Of a stretch of DNA of 31,427 bases, positions 1-10,554 are shown one piece after another; within the stretch, counting starts at the first letter, position 1; each line of letters opens with the position of its first letter. The notes beneath the pieces were generated by a model. It did not search any database. It saw nothing but the letters and a program-made list of their open reading frames with translations, and was not told the DNA's origin. This DNA comes from Paramacrobiotus richtersi (Eukaryota; Tardigrada; Eutardigrada; Parachela; Macrobiotidae): positions 1-31,427 of the forward strand of contig JAQGAU010000308.1 in NCBI GenBank assembly GCA_034698045.1, given 5' to 3'. The translations under genes were made by a program, and so were the position numbers.

Positions 1-744
1 TCGCTGGAATACTGCACACGGCTTGGATACGCGTCTTAAAATGCTGTTGGTCCACTTTGGCCCGAACATAGTGTAGTAGTAGTAGGACAAATATGCAGTA
101 TTACCACGAGTATACAATCTTGTTCTTGCATCGGCGTACTAGACAAGTGCAGTCGCTAACAGCGGACAGTGACACTGATTTCCCGGAGCGAAGAAGCGAG
201 AGATGTTAGTACCATACTGTACTTTACGTTGACGTCTACCCGGTCATCAAATGATCTTGTTAATGTGTCAAGTGATACTGTTTCTTCTTGTACAACTCCA
301 TAAACTGCATAAAGGTCATTTATATCTAATATATCGGTAAACAAGTAAAAACTATAACTACATACAGACACGAAAATGCTTTTTAAACAATTTTCAGTAA
401 ATGACCCCGGGCCAGATCTTCGAGTGGTGCACGATGCGAGTCCAACGACTTCCAGTACTTCCAGAAGTATGCAAGCATTTTTCGCAGCAGCACGTATAAT
501 TGTCGGAGGAGAATTATATGGATCTGCAGTTTCCTTGCATTCGTGTTTCATGTGAAGACTTCGACGAGCGGAATGTGGATTCATGCGCACCTCGCGACAG
601 CGATAAGTTTCCACACTCCACACTCCTTTTTAATAAGCGTAATGTCATCCAGGCCAATACTTTACCTGATTCCGTACTCCAGCTTCGAGTACTTCTATCG
701 CAGTGCTATTCTGGTCTTGCAGTAACGTACCGGTTCCACGAAGT
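1..744. repeat. 3' flank of GR-A; block-1 copy of a GR-downstream repeat
   Basis: No coding gene is supported here. Roughly 165-640 matches, by eye, 2728-2766 plus 3246-3640 (below GR-B) and 10110-10554 (below GR-C). Shared marks are CTGATTTCCCGGAGCGAAGAAG-type starts, ACTTTACGTT, and the stretch around GAGTGG followed by a GACTTCC-like motif. The long open frame at 156-623 on the minus strand is not kept open in the other two copies, so I read the block as 3' UTR or spacer duplicated with the receptor genes. Positions 640-744 also match 8220-8364 below GR-D. Confidence 0.6.
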
Positions 745-2224
745 TTAATCTCGCATACCGCACGACGAAGACGAGTTTCCACACTCTGCATGAAGCATTG
801 TCCTAACAGCAGCAAGATCATCCGCAGACATGCCCTTGTCATTCAGTTCCCATATGAGCACCATATAAGTACTAATGGCTCCAATTAGCTACAAGAAAAA
901 TTGAGAAATGAAGAAGCAGTTGTTATATGATTCCGCCTTGCATATCACAGCGCGGCATTGGTTTGAAACTGTGCACCGTAAAGGCGACAGAAAGTAAGAC
1001 TTACTGTTGCAATAAACTGTTGATTCACCAAAAAGAACTGGCCAACGGTGAATCCTATCGGACGTGACTGGATTTCACTGACGTAAAGGAACAGCCTTTT
1101 TCGATGCTCGTTGTCATTCGTTTGTCTGAGGTACTCGTACAACAACGGGATAATAGCGTCGGCCTAGTCAACGGAAAAAGTAGTCATAGGCAACTGTTGG
1201 CGTGAAATATTACCAACAGCCGAATCTCTACCTTCTCGCTAACAAAGGCCAAGGTTAGCGTTTCTATTGTTAGCGACGATATGAACAACACAAGCCCTTT
1301 ATGTACTTCAAGTGACCACGCAGGCATAGTTGCGTACATCATCAGCGCCATTAGATTCTGACTATACTTCGCAAGGTAATAATATGATACTTTTGCGTCC
1401 AGTTGGAGCACAAGTCGTCCCATGTGTGCGTGGTGATCGAATAACATTTTCAACTTTTCATTTTGCAGCTTAGGATCCTTCAGTGCCTTTCTCGCGTGCA
1501 TCTCAATTTGCGCAAAATAAAGCCCAGTTCCTGCTATAATAATGTTAAAAAATGCAAAGGTCGTGACAAGTGTTGAGTTGTAAACAGTCGTGTGTATCAG
1601 CATGTAGATGCATAGAAGACCAAATAAGTACGGATAAGAAGCTAGATAAGGCGCTAGAAAGGCTGGAACTGCAGCAAATCCTTCGTTTGGTATGTGCGGC
1701 CAGTTGGATAGGATTTGTTCTACAGGACTCCATGAGTACAATAGAAATATGAGAACAGCGACACCGGACAAGATTATGGTATATGCAACCAGACTGTTCT
1801 TTGTTCGGTTTGTGAGATCGTTAACGAAAATTTCCTCGAGTTTATGCACAATTTTCATGATGCCCGCATACCCATAAATTAACTGTAATAAAGCACTTAA
1901 CACAGCGACATTTACCACCATATAGGACATGTAAGATATGACTTTGTGCGTGTATGAGCTGCTCGGCTTTTGACCGATAGACAGGTGCGCCAGGAAACAA
2001 CTGCCTGCGTGAAATATAATGATGATAAAGATATGGATGACAACCCATGTTTTCCAAATCAATGTGCATATTGCCTTCGTCCACGCATGATGCCCTCGTG
2101 GTTTTGAATCTGTTGATTGACGTTTGTTCCGCAGAGGAAAAAATCCAAATCCTCCTAGTCGCAGAAACAGGAGATGGACCTTTGTGCTCTTCGTTAAATA
2201 TCCGTGGACCGCTTCATGCTTCAT
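745..2224 (-). CDS. Gustatory receptor-like 7TM protein (GR-A), intact, 3 exons
   Basis: Exons on the minus strand are 2224-1232, 1163-1005 and 888-745, with introns of 68 and 116 bp and phase-0 GT-AG junctions (AAG|GTAGAG...CTAG|GCC; ACA|GTAAGT...GTAG|CTA). The product is 431 aa, a normal length for insect-type gustatory receptors. The start is ATG 2224, aligned with the start of GR-C and preceding a conserved LRLGGFGFFPLR motif (about residues 21-32). Hydrophobic segments lie near 51-75, 95-118, 143-165 and 205-240, with others toward the end. The last exon encodes LIGAISTYMVLIWEL (385-399), the position of the family's TYhhhhhQF signature; TY is kept but QF is replaced. The protein is inferred to be a plasma-membrane ligand-gated cation channel subunit. 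Its ligand cannot be told from sequence. Family membership rests on the signature, the short last exon and phase-0 C-terminal introns; a distant GR-like clade is the alternative. Confidence 0.86.
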
Positions 2225-2766
2225 TTTTGTTGTATGGATTCTTCGACGTCGACTTCCAAATGTAACGGTACTAGACTAACCTGTAAGCGCAATACAGTAT
2301 TTCATTTTCCAAACAGGAATAGTGCAGCGAACTTGAGCGAAGATCTCACGCCCGCGCAGTGCTGTCTTCCGGGACTCTTCACAGTGTGTTTGGTGTCTCT
2401 GATTACAAGCGGCCGTCCTCCTGAACAAGTTTGCTAACAGTGAAATTGCTGACAAAGCTCCAGATATTTAACTGACACTAATAATCATTGTAAGGTGATA
2501 CCGAAAGTCTGTACGTGGCACAACGCTGTTATACTGGGCATGCCGCCTCTACCGAAATAATCACTTGTATATAACCAAGTCGGCATGGTTTGGTCACGTA
2601 TGCTTGTTTTACTACTACTGATATGACCCGACAACACTGTTTGGGAGGTACCGGTAAGAGAAGATTTGACAAATAATACCACACAATAATGTTTTAGTAA
2701 GACAAGGGCAGTCGCTGATGGCGGACACTGATTTCCCGGAGCGAAGAAGGGAGAGATGCAGGTCAC
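2225..2766. promoter_or_regulatory. 5' flank of GR-A with 52-nt conserved motif
   Basis: Upstream (minus-strand sense) of GR-A. Positions 2427-2479 hold a motif that begins AAGTTTGCTAACAG and ends AACTGACACT. It recurs at 9219-9270 (upstream of the GR-D pseudogene) and at 9479-9530. The stretch 2560-2700 also resembles 9630-9700 (shared GTACCGGT.AGAGAAGAT). No clear TATA box was recognised. A regulatory role is inferred from position and conservation only. Confidence 0.4.
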
Positions 2767-3245
2767 TTTTACTTGGCAGGGTCTAAAGCATGGCCCCGGC
2801 CAAGGCCACCGCGGTGGCCTAGGCCCTTGGCCCAGGCCAACAAAAATCTGGGAAGGCCACCGGCTAAAATCTGGCTACGGCCTCGACAAAATCTGGCCTT
2901 GCAGAAAACAGCATTGCCTGCAATAACAACGATGGTATGAACATTTTCCAGTATCCGTATCGTGACATAATGATGGCTGCTCTTTATTCCATGTAGATAC
3001 TATACGTGTAATAAGTTCCCGTGTAAGAAGCTACGCATAATTTTTGCAACTTTGGCAGAGAGTCCCAGAGACCGTAGTTACCGCAGTTTTTCTTTCTGCA
3101 TATACTGCAGACCGTACGTAAGAAAACAAGCTCAAAGGAAGAGGTGATCATGATGTTGATACTATGTTTAATTATTCAGAAAGTGTGAAATTTGTACTGC
3201 GAGTTCCACCGTAAGCTCCAAAATTTCCGTTCAGCCTAACAAAAA
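2767..3245. other. Extra sequence inserted in the GR-B 3' flank; GC-rich palindrome and short repeats
   Basis: The homologous flanks of GR-A and GR-C run directly from the GAGAGATG/GCAGGTCA stretch to ACTTTACGTT, whereas here about 480 bp lies between. It contains an 18-nt perfect palindrome, AGGCCACCGCGGTGGCCT (2803-2820), in a GGCC-rich patch. Three copies of AAAATCTGG (2843, 2866, 2888) are spaced 22-23 nt apart. No terminal inverted repeats, target duplication or open frame were recognised, so the element type is unknown. Confidence 0.45.
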
Positions 3246-3640
3246 CTTTACGTTTCATTTAATAACCAGTCATCTACTAATCTTGTTAAGGAGTGAGTGC
3301 TATTGTTACCCTTTTTACAGCTCCATAGACTATTTAAATGTCCAGTATCTCGGTAAACGAATGCAAACTTTAATTACATACACCTGTCCACAAACTTGCA
3401 TGAACATGTTTCGTTACTCTACAGATAATTTTCAATAAGAGCCTCCAAGGGCCAGATCTTCGAGTGGGGTAGGAATCCGTAGGGTGCGAGTCCTGCGAGG
3501 CTGCGACTTTCAGTATACAAGCATTTTCCAACAGCAACACCACGCATCAGAGAAGAATTGTGTGGATCTGCCGTTTCCTCTTGTTGGTTAGATTCGTATT
3601 TCCTGTGAATACACCTCACAAATAAAGTTCATGTGGCACC
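3246..3640. repeat. 3' flank of GR-B; block copy of the GR-downstream repeat
   Basis: This continues the repeat described at 1-744 and 10110-10554: ACTTTACGTTTCATTTAATA, the GAGTGGGGTAGGA stretch near 3460, and the CACGACAGCGATGAG run into the stop region. No open frame is shared between copies. It is probably 3' UTR or spacer of the receptor gene. Confidence 0.55.
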
Positions 3641-5279
3641 TCACGACAGCGATGAGTTTCCACACTCCATACGAACCACATTTTTAATAAGCATAATGTC
3701 ATCCGGGGACAATCCTTTATCTCCCAACTCCCACATCAGAACGATGTAGCTGACGAACTGCTCCTACTAACTGCAACAAGAGCAAACCCTGCAGCGGATA
3801 CAAGTACTCTGTCAGATTGCTGCAGCATACAGTGCAGCGGTTAGATTGTCCTTTGTCACATTTTGGGCAACTCAAGAGAACATTTCAGACACTAGAAGTA
3901 TACGGTATACTAGCTTCCCCGTCCAAACCGGCCAAGTTACTCCATTACTGCAATTTCTACCATATCATATCACTGCATAACGACTGGAAGTTTAGACTTA
4001 CAGCCGCAACGAAATGTCGGTTCACTAGGAAGAATTTGCCAATGGTGAATCCTACCGGTCGTGACTGCAGTTTGTTAAGGTAGAAAAACAGTAATTTTTG
4101 CTGTTTGGCGTCATTCAATCGTTTCAGAATTTCGTAAAAGTAGTCGATGATAGCGTCCGCCTGTGGAATTATAACAAGATCTTGTTCATATTGTCGTCAA
4201 ACATTACAATAACACAAACAATATTAGCATAAAACTTAAAGGTCATAAATGCGAATAAAAATGTACGTGTGGCCAAGCCAGATACCACTTTGCACAAGAA
4301 TATAACCGGAGCTTTACGGTACCTGTTCGCTAACAAAGGTCAAGCATAACGTGTCTGCTGTTAACCACAGCATGGCAACTGCAACTCCCTTGAGCAGCTC
4401 GAATGCCCAGGTATGCAGACTTGCAATCAGCACTAACGATATCAAGTTCTCGCTCTATTTTGAGAAGTAATAAAATGCAGGCGTCTAGCTGAAGAACAGC
4501 TTCTCCAAGCTGTAAGTGGTCATCTAACAACGAAACCATTACTTGTGGATCAGGTTTTATTTCGCTTGCCAACGCTGCCCGTGCGCAGTTCCTAATGCGG
4601 GCAAAGCAGAAACCGATAGTTGCTGTAATAATGATCAAACATATGAAGATCGTGTAAAATATGGCTTGGTAAACAGTCCCCTGAATGAAGATATGAATAC
4701 AAGCTAGACGAAATAAGTATGGAGGAGACACCAGAGAAGGTATCAAGGCGGGAATTAGAGCGAACCCTTCATTCGTTGGCCAGTTTGTTAAAACTTGTAC
4801 ATCCTGCCATACATTCCACAGATACCAGATGGACGTCATACCGGAGATAATCACGGTAATGGCAGCCACATATTGTTTTGTGCGTTGTGTGAAGTAAATG
4901 ACTGCGATCTGATCAACTTTATGTATAGCGTTAACGATTCTTCGTGCATAACAATGAGATGGAGATAAGCACATGGCGAAACGACATTACCCAGAATTGC
5001 GCCAACATAACTGATTGCTGTTGTCGCGAATGAACTACTTTTTAAGTTACCACTGTTAATAAACAGAAAGTAAACTCCGGCAGTTGAAATGACAACGATG
5101 GTAAGAATATGGATGATCACCCATATTATCCATATCAGTGTGCACATTTTCATTGCGCGGCCTAATTCTGATCGCTTTCCGTACCGCAGAGGAAGAACGC
5201 CAAATCCGCCCAATCGCAAGAATGTAAAATGGAATTGCAGACACTTCATTAGGTATCCGACTGGCAGTGGATGACCCAT
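3641..5279 (-). pseudogene. Gustatory receptor-like pseudogene GR-B
   Basis: This is the closest relative of GR-C, with the same three exons: 5279-4323, 4160-4002 (159 nt, the same length as in A and C) and 3770-3641. Splice signals remain (CAG|GTACCG, CACAG|GCG, GCT|GTAAGT, GCAG|TTA). By comparison with GR-C the reading frame is broken three times: a 1-bp deletion near 4940 (after the HLIVMHEE motif), a 5-bp deletion near 4476 (after LQLDACI) and a 1-bp insertion near 3756 in the last exon, just before the TY-type signature. The start ATG (5279) and the MGHPLPVGYL N-terminus are intact, so the decay looks recent. Assembly errors could mimic one indel but hardly all three. Confidence 0.82.
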
Positions 5280-5955
5280 TATGGCTTTTGACCTTTTCGA
5301 CGGAATCTTTCAAACAATATTTGAACACTCGGCTGTTAATGTTAATGATTTCAGGGAGATCACTCTCAAACAGATCTCCACCCCGTTGGACTCGTCTATG
5401 TCAGTAAAGATGAGAAGACAACATACGACAGCTCACTGGTGTTTGCTAACAACAAATATGATCCTGTCTTGCGGTATATCGCGTGCATAACTAAGGCTCT
5501 GCCGGTAGCATATGACGTCTGTTACATAATGCCGAGATTTAGACTTCAAACATAGCTGATCTGTACCAAACATCTGTCATTTTTCCATATTTAGCCTAGG
5601 TGCACCAACACCAAGAAATAAGGCTACCGCATAAGGAATCACGTACACAATTACTATCGGCGCGAAATTATTGAAAGTGCCATACAGGATCAGACTGTTT
5701 TATTGTGCAGTTAACAGTTGTACAAAGTGGCAGATTAACACTGCTCGCTCACTAATGTCATCATGTAACAACGAAAGTTTTTTAAACCAGAAAAATATGA
5801 GAACTAGTAATCGTTTAGAACAAATATTGATACAAAGAATACGCCATTACAGGCGACCAGGTGTCATAGCAAACAGAGGCATCATAGCGAACAATTCTGA
5901 TTACTTAACAAAATATCGATTTCTAGTACAGATACAGCATCGACCGTATTAATTA
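5280..5955. other. Spacer between MS4A-E1 and GR-B
   Basis: No gene was recognised. It holds the 3' flank of E1 and the 5' flank of GR-B. TTTATT at 5699-5704 (AATAAA on the minus strand, about 250 nt past the E1 stop) is a candidate poly(A) signal. Confidence 0.5.
5699..5704 (-). terminator. Candidate poly(A) signal for MS4A-E1
   Basis: AATAAA on the minus strand, 252 nt beyond the E1 stop codon. Position is the only support. Confidence 0.35.
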
Positions 5956-6962
5956 TTAAATCTTTTGATTGTGTAAATAACCGGTGTTCGCCGCTGACGG
6001 TGCTGGTAGGGTGACAGTGTACCCGTACTGCGGCGCAACGCTCCCTTGTTGCAAGGGTACTATGCACACCTGTCCTTGCTGTGACGGAGTGTACATAACG
6101 GTCGGTACTCTAACATACTGTCCTGGATAAAACGGCTGTACAGTCATCCCGCTATGCATCTTGCATACGTTGAGTACTGCTATACCAGCCTCTGCAAGAC
6201 TGGCCGCCAGCATAACAGAATGAAAAACAAAACTGGCTATGACGAAGCCTCTTCCAAAACACCATTCGTCAAGGACGTAATCATCGCTAGGTTGGGTACC
6301 ATCGCACCGATGGTACCCAGCGTTGGCAAAACTCAGAAGCATGGAAAACATCAGCATCATGGCAACAGCGGACAGACAGGAGATGATGCTCATAACCATG
6401 GAGGTGATTAGCAGACACTTGCGGGAACCAGGGGAAGTGCAGCCTGGCAGAGGTTGCCATGCTGCAATGCCGAAGGAACCAGTTATAGTGTAGAAGATTC
6501 CTAACATCGCTCCGGAAAACGAAAAGGTATAGACGAGCGTCTGGTAAATGGGAGCGGTGGCAAAATCTAGAAGAACAATACTGTTTTATGACAGGAACTT
6601 CAGCTGCCTAGATCGAGTTTTTTCTTATTCTCTACAGTGCTCGTAAAATAAGCGCGGACGAGATCTCTATAATAACTTAAACCAGCAATGGATGTGGTGC
6701 CATCTGTGCGAAATCTGTCTGAACGGAAACTGTCCGAATACTGCTCCAGAAATCATGCTGACACGAAATGAAAACTCAATCTGCTAAACTTATGAGAAAA
6801 GAATCGAGGGTACTCTCTGGTAATAATTTAGTGTTGCTTGTAACTTTCCCACGTACAGATGATATCGCTCATTATCAAACCGACTCCACACAAAACTTGT
6901 ATTATGCCAAATACCAATATTAGCAAGGGCTGGTACAAAGAAGTCGTGGCGTTGGAAATCAT
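5956..6962 (-). CDS. MS4A/CD20-like four-span membrane protein E1, intact, 2 exons
   Basis: Exons on the minus strand are 6962-6857 (106 nt, ending in phase 1 at ATCT|GTACGT) and 6566-5956 (after TTCTTCTAG|AT), giving 238 aa. Exon 1 encodes TM1 with the FGIIQVLCGVGLIMSD motif. Exon 2 begins in the first loop and encodes TM2 with the YTITGSFGIAA motif that corresponds to the MS4A 'SGSLSIAA' signature. TM3 (LLITSMVMSIISCLS) follows, then a loop with two cysteines (HRC...EWC) and TM4, then a Pro/Tyr/Gln-rich cytoplasmic tail (QPFYPGQY, VAPQYGY). MS4A proteins act as channel- or receptor-associated plasma-membrane proteins; the specific role here is unknown. The near-identical plan of E2, 7 kb away, confirms the exon choice. 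Tetraspanin is excluded by the lack of a CCG loop. Confidence 0.85.
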
Positions 6963-7329
6963 TTTGGACTGTGATATTGTTGAAAATACCGTAGTGTACG
7001 CTATCCGCTCAAAGACCCGTTTCAGATTCAGCTCCGCTACGATAGGAACAGTCAGCGTAAACAGTTTGCCACGTCAGCACAAGGAAGTTTTGCGACCCTC
7101 CTTACGCACTGCGAGTCTTTCAGAGACGCAGTTGCATCTATTTTTATTTTATGCGACGCAGCCGCGCTGACTAACAGCGGACTAGATCGGCAAGATGTGA
7201 ACGGTGTAGTACACTGATCTGCGATGTCGGTACGTATTTTACGGCGCTGGCGAAAGCGGCAGAAAATGGAGCGTAAGAACGTTTCCATCCATGTGTGAGT
7301 GTACTGAACTGAACTTTTGCTCTGTGTGT
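6963..7329 (-). promoter_or_regulatory. Promoter region of MS4A-E1
   Basis: An A/T-rich TATA-like run on the minus strand (plus strand CTATTTTTATTTTATGCG, 7137-7154) lies about 180 bp upstream of the E1 ATG. The matching site upstream of E2 (14563-14573) lies about 200 bp from its ATG. The surrounding sequence (7121-7300) resembles 14525-14700, so the promoter was duplicated with the gene. Confidence 0.45.
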
Positions 7330-7520
7330 ACATGAAGCAGCTGTGGTTCAGAATCGTGAAGCAGAACGGTGCATTTAATGTGACCTTTCGTTATGGAACG
7401 AGCTATATCAAAATGGTCCGGTCTCCCAGCAGCAGTACATATGTTCAATCGCAAAGAAATATATATTGCCGAGCATTTATACGTTTCGGACTCGTGATTA
7501 CCGCTCAGTGTAATTGTAAG
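7330..7520. repeat. Duplicated flank, copy 1 (partner at 16110-16330)
   Basis: Shares, by eye, TTTAATGTGACCTTTCG, AAAATGGTCCGGTCTC/AAAACGGTCCCGTCTC and AATTACCGCTCA with 16110-16330. In block 1 it directly follows the E1 promoter. In block 2 it is separated from the E2 promoter by about 1.35 kb. Confidence 0.6.
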
Positions 7521-8364
7521 TACAACGGACCTCTGCGCCTCCATTCTTCGGTTCAATAACCCAAAAAGCGCTTCCTCCTCTAGAATGGAACCGCAAATAG
7601 AACCGAAAGGTCAGCTGTGGGAGGTTTGATCTTTCAGCTTTATTTATGGTTGTTTGAGATGCTTGTAGTTGCGTTATTACTCTTGTACATAATTTTTGTG
7701 AATTTTTCCCTCTGAGACGGTTCTGCTTATAAGCGCGATGACCACAGGATGAGCAGTTTGTGTGATCGTAAAAGTTAAAAAAGATGAGAAGAAATGGTGC
7801 TATCGTAAAATTATTTTCGTTCTTATCCTTGTTGCAAATTTTTACCATGCAGAAATCAAACAATAATAATTCGTATGTTATACAACATCCTTATGTGCCA
7901 TTTCAGCGATCTGTGACAGAATGTTTCATTTACTGAGGACTTACTTGTTAGAAGAGAGCTGCAACATACAGCAAGTTCATGAGTTAATTCCCCTAGGTAA
8001 TTCGTTATGGAAAGTTACACAGTTCGGACTTATGGCCAGGACCTTCGTAAAGCAACCTTGTAAATTATTAATCATATTATTACGGAATGGCAGGATGCAG
8101 GACACGACATACAGCACCCTTCGAATGTTGTCAGCAACCTTTGGCGAAACCAGACTAACAGTTTGTGACTTATCTGTACATCATTCTTGAAGGCGTCTTG
8201 AGATTTTGTTGCACCTTAACACCAATACTTTGCATGATTCCCTACTCCAGCTTCGAGTACTTCCCATCAGAAACGTCACACGGACCACCATACCCAGACT
8301 GACGAAAAGTGATACGGATATCGCAGTGCTATTCTGGTTTTGCAGTAACGTACCGGTGCTACGA
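7521..8364. other. Spacer; nothing recognised except the GR-D 3' flank
   Basis: No gene is supported. From about 8220 to the end of GR-D the sequence matches the 3' flank of GR-A (CTCCAGCTTCGAGTACTTC, ATCGCAGTGCTATTCTGG). An extra stretch of roughly 55 bp (about 8265-8320) splits the match. Confidence 0.5.
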
Positions 8365-9047
8365 AGTAAACTCGCATGCCGCACGAAGAAGACGAGTTTC
8401 CACACTCTACACGAAGCATTGTTCTAACATCACCCATATCATCCTCCGACATGCCATTGGAATTAACCTAGGAATTATACCAACTCCTTCGTTCGGTGTC
8501 ATGCAGATGTGTCATGTGCGGCCAGTTGGACACTGGACAGAACTTGTTCAACAGCATTCCACAAGGTCCATATGAGAAAGAAGACTGCGATACAAGATAC
8601 CATTATGGCATATGCAACCAAACCATTTTTTTTTCGGAGTGTGAGATAATAAACGAGAATTTCGTTTAGTTTATACACAGCCTTCATGATGTCCGCATAT
8701 CCATAAATTAGATAGCACAGGACACTCGCTATAACGAACTTTACCAGCAGGTAACGTATTTAAGTTATTACTTTGTGCATGAACGAGCTGTTCGTCGCTT
8801 GACCTTCAATCAGCGGCGTTAGGTAACAATCTGCAGCATAATATAAAACCATGGTAAAGATATGGATAGCTACCCATATTTTCCAAATCAGTGTACATAT
8901 AGCCTTCGTCCAGTGTAATGGCTTCGTGGTTTTGCATCGGTTGCTTCTTTTTTGTTTTACAGAGAAACAGTTCAAAATCCTCCTGATGGCAAAAACAGGA
9001 GATTGACTGTTGTGTACTTCATTATATATCCATGGATCGCTTCATGC
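8365..9047 (-). pseudogene. Gustatory receptor-like pseudogene GR-D, internally deleted
   Basis: This is a decayed paralogue of GR-A. Recognisable pieces on the minus strand are the N-terminus KHEAIHGYI...LLFL (about 9045-8990), TM1 (KAICTLIWKIWVAIHIF, near 8915-8865), TM3 (KNGLVAYAIMVSCIAVFFL, near 8630-8575) and then SNWPH-like sequence near 8510. The next match, 8465-8370, is already the last-exon tail (NGMSEDDMGDVRTMLRVECG). Everything between, the TM4-TM6 region, exon 2 and both introns, is missing. The start codon is lost. Stops follow the LLFLPSGGF stretch, and the stop found in GR-A is altered. It is not translatable as a receptor. Confidence 0.82.
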
Positions 9048-10109
9048 TTTCTTTTTACTTGATGGATTCTTCAGCCTCGACTTCCAGATACCGAACCAGG
9101 CTAACTTGTATGCGAAGTACTTCCATTGCGGCGCAGATCTACCGGCCGCTCAACGATATCTTCCGGGACTCTTTCCGGTGTTTCGTGTCTGTAACTAAAA
9201 GCGACGACTCGCTCGAACAAGTTTGCTAACAGCGAAATTGCTGAAAAGTTTCCGATATTCAACTGACACTGAGTGATTACAAGAAACACCTTCGGCAACC
9301 GCCTCAGGGCTTTTTGAGATCTTCATGCAAAACGGATTCGATAGCATACTGTTCAGCCAGATCCTGCTTTATAGGGGTTGTCAACTGCCCATACCGTTTT
9401 TACTGCTGTTCTTCGTTATATTTGTTTCTTCGGTTGGCTTAGGACTTCGTCAGACTTTTCTGTAAATTTGCTCGGTTTAAGTTTGCTAACAGCAAAATTG
9501 CTGACACAGTTCCAAAATTGAACTGACACTAACACTTGTAAGTACTGTAATTCGATTGCAGTATTATAATGGTGGTTGTAAGGCAATACCGCACGTCAGT
9601 GGCGCGACGCGTTCAACCGAAACAATCACACGTCAAAAACCGGCTCGGTCCCAATAATACCGCTGCGAAGTACCGGTCAGAGAAGATAGGACTAAATTAG
9701 TATTCACATTACTAGGTATATGCGCGAAAGTACGAAAACTAGTGCACAGACACATGTCGAGACACTACAAGGTAAAATGTCAAATATCAAAGAAACAACC
9801 GGCACCGCCACCTCGATTAATGCGACAAACAGATCGTTACAGAGGGCAAAGTGCCCAACACAGCAGCAGCGTTACCTTTTACAAAAGCTAAGCTAAAACG
9901 ATGCTTACTAAAAGCGGTTAAGCGAGGCTCCCCGTCAGTCTGCGGATCTTCCTTCCCATGAACTGAATCATCTCAGTGAAGGCCGCACCAAAAGTTCCAA
10001 GCGTCTCGACTGCTAAAGGTTAGAACAAATATAAACCACGCTGCTCCGAAATGGAATAAAGACGTCGTAATGTCTTGGCACGACCGCATATGCGCGTATA
10101 GCACAGTTT
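9048..10109. other. Spacer with two copies of the 52-nt GR-upstream motif
   Basis: No gene was recognised. Copies of the motif described upstream of GR-A lie at 9219-9270 and 9479-9530, in the same orientation, about 260 bp apart, whereas GR-A has one. Between them lies a small ATG-started frame of 46 codons (from 9325) with a hydrophobic stretch and no homologue in the window. Positions 9630-9700 match 2590-2690. The remainder up to 10109 shows nothing I recognise. Confidence 0.45.
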
Positions 10110-10554
10110 TGTCACTGATTTCCCGCACGCAACGAAGCAACGAGACATGCAGGTCAGTACGTTACTTTACGTTTTATTTAGTAACCAGTCGTCTATAAAT
10201 CTTGCTACTGTATCAAGTGACATTGTGAACCATTTTCACAGCTCAATAGACTAACTGAATGTGCTATACGTCGGACAAACGAGTGCAAACTTTACTCTGT
10301 ACAAACGCTCATCCACAGAACTGACAGGAAAATGTTTCGAAATTAACATTTTCAGTAAGAGGATCTCGGGTCAGAACTTCGAGTGGCGCAGGATGGAAGT
10401 CTAACGACTTCCGGTACTAGTATGCAAGCGTCTTTTACAGCAGTAACCGTGGCCACGCACGGACGTCTTGAAAGGATTATATGCACTTGTACTTTCCTTT
10501 GCGTATTTATGTGCAGACGAACAGAATTAATGTAGATTCCTTAACATGAGCACC
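10110..10554. repeat. 3' flank of GR-C; block copy of the GR-downstream repeat
   Basis: Third copy of the repeat seen below GR-A and GR-B (CACTGATTTCCCG..., ACTTTACGTTTTATTTAGTA, GAGTGGCGCAGGA, CACGATAGCGATGAG). TTTATT at 10173-10178 reads AATAAA on the minus strand, about 380 nt past the GR-C stop, a possible poly(A) signal. Confidence 0.5.

Noticed and set aside
156-623. 155-codon minus-strand open frame
   Set aside because: It overlaps a repeat found below three GR genes; the frame is not conserved in the other copies and resembles no family.
5956-6962. Tetraspanin or claudin identity for the four-span proteins
   Set aside because: There is no CCG motif or large extracellular loop of tetraspanins and no claudin W-GLW-C-C motif; the FGIIQVLCG and ITGSFGIAA signatures fit MS4A/CD20-like proteins.
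7498-7863. 121-codon minus-strand open frame
   Set aside because: It overlaps a duplicated flank, has no recognised domain, and is not supported by the copy near 16300.
9325-9465. 46-codon ATG-started frame with a hydrophobic stretch
   Set aside because: It is too short, is not present in the block-1 counterpart, and has no splice or family support.
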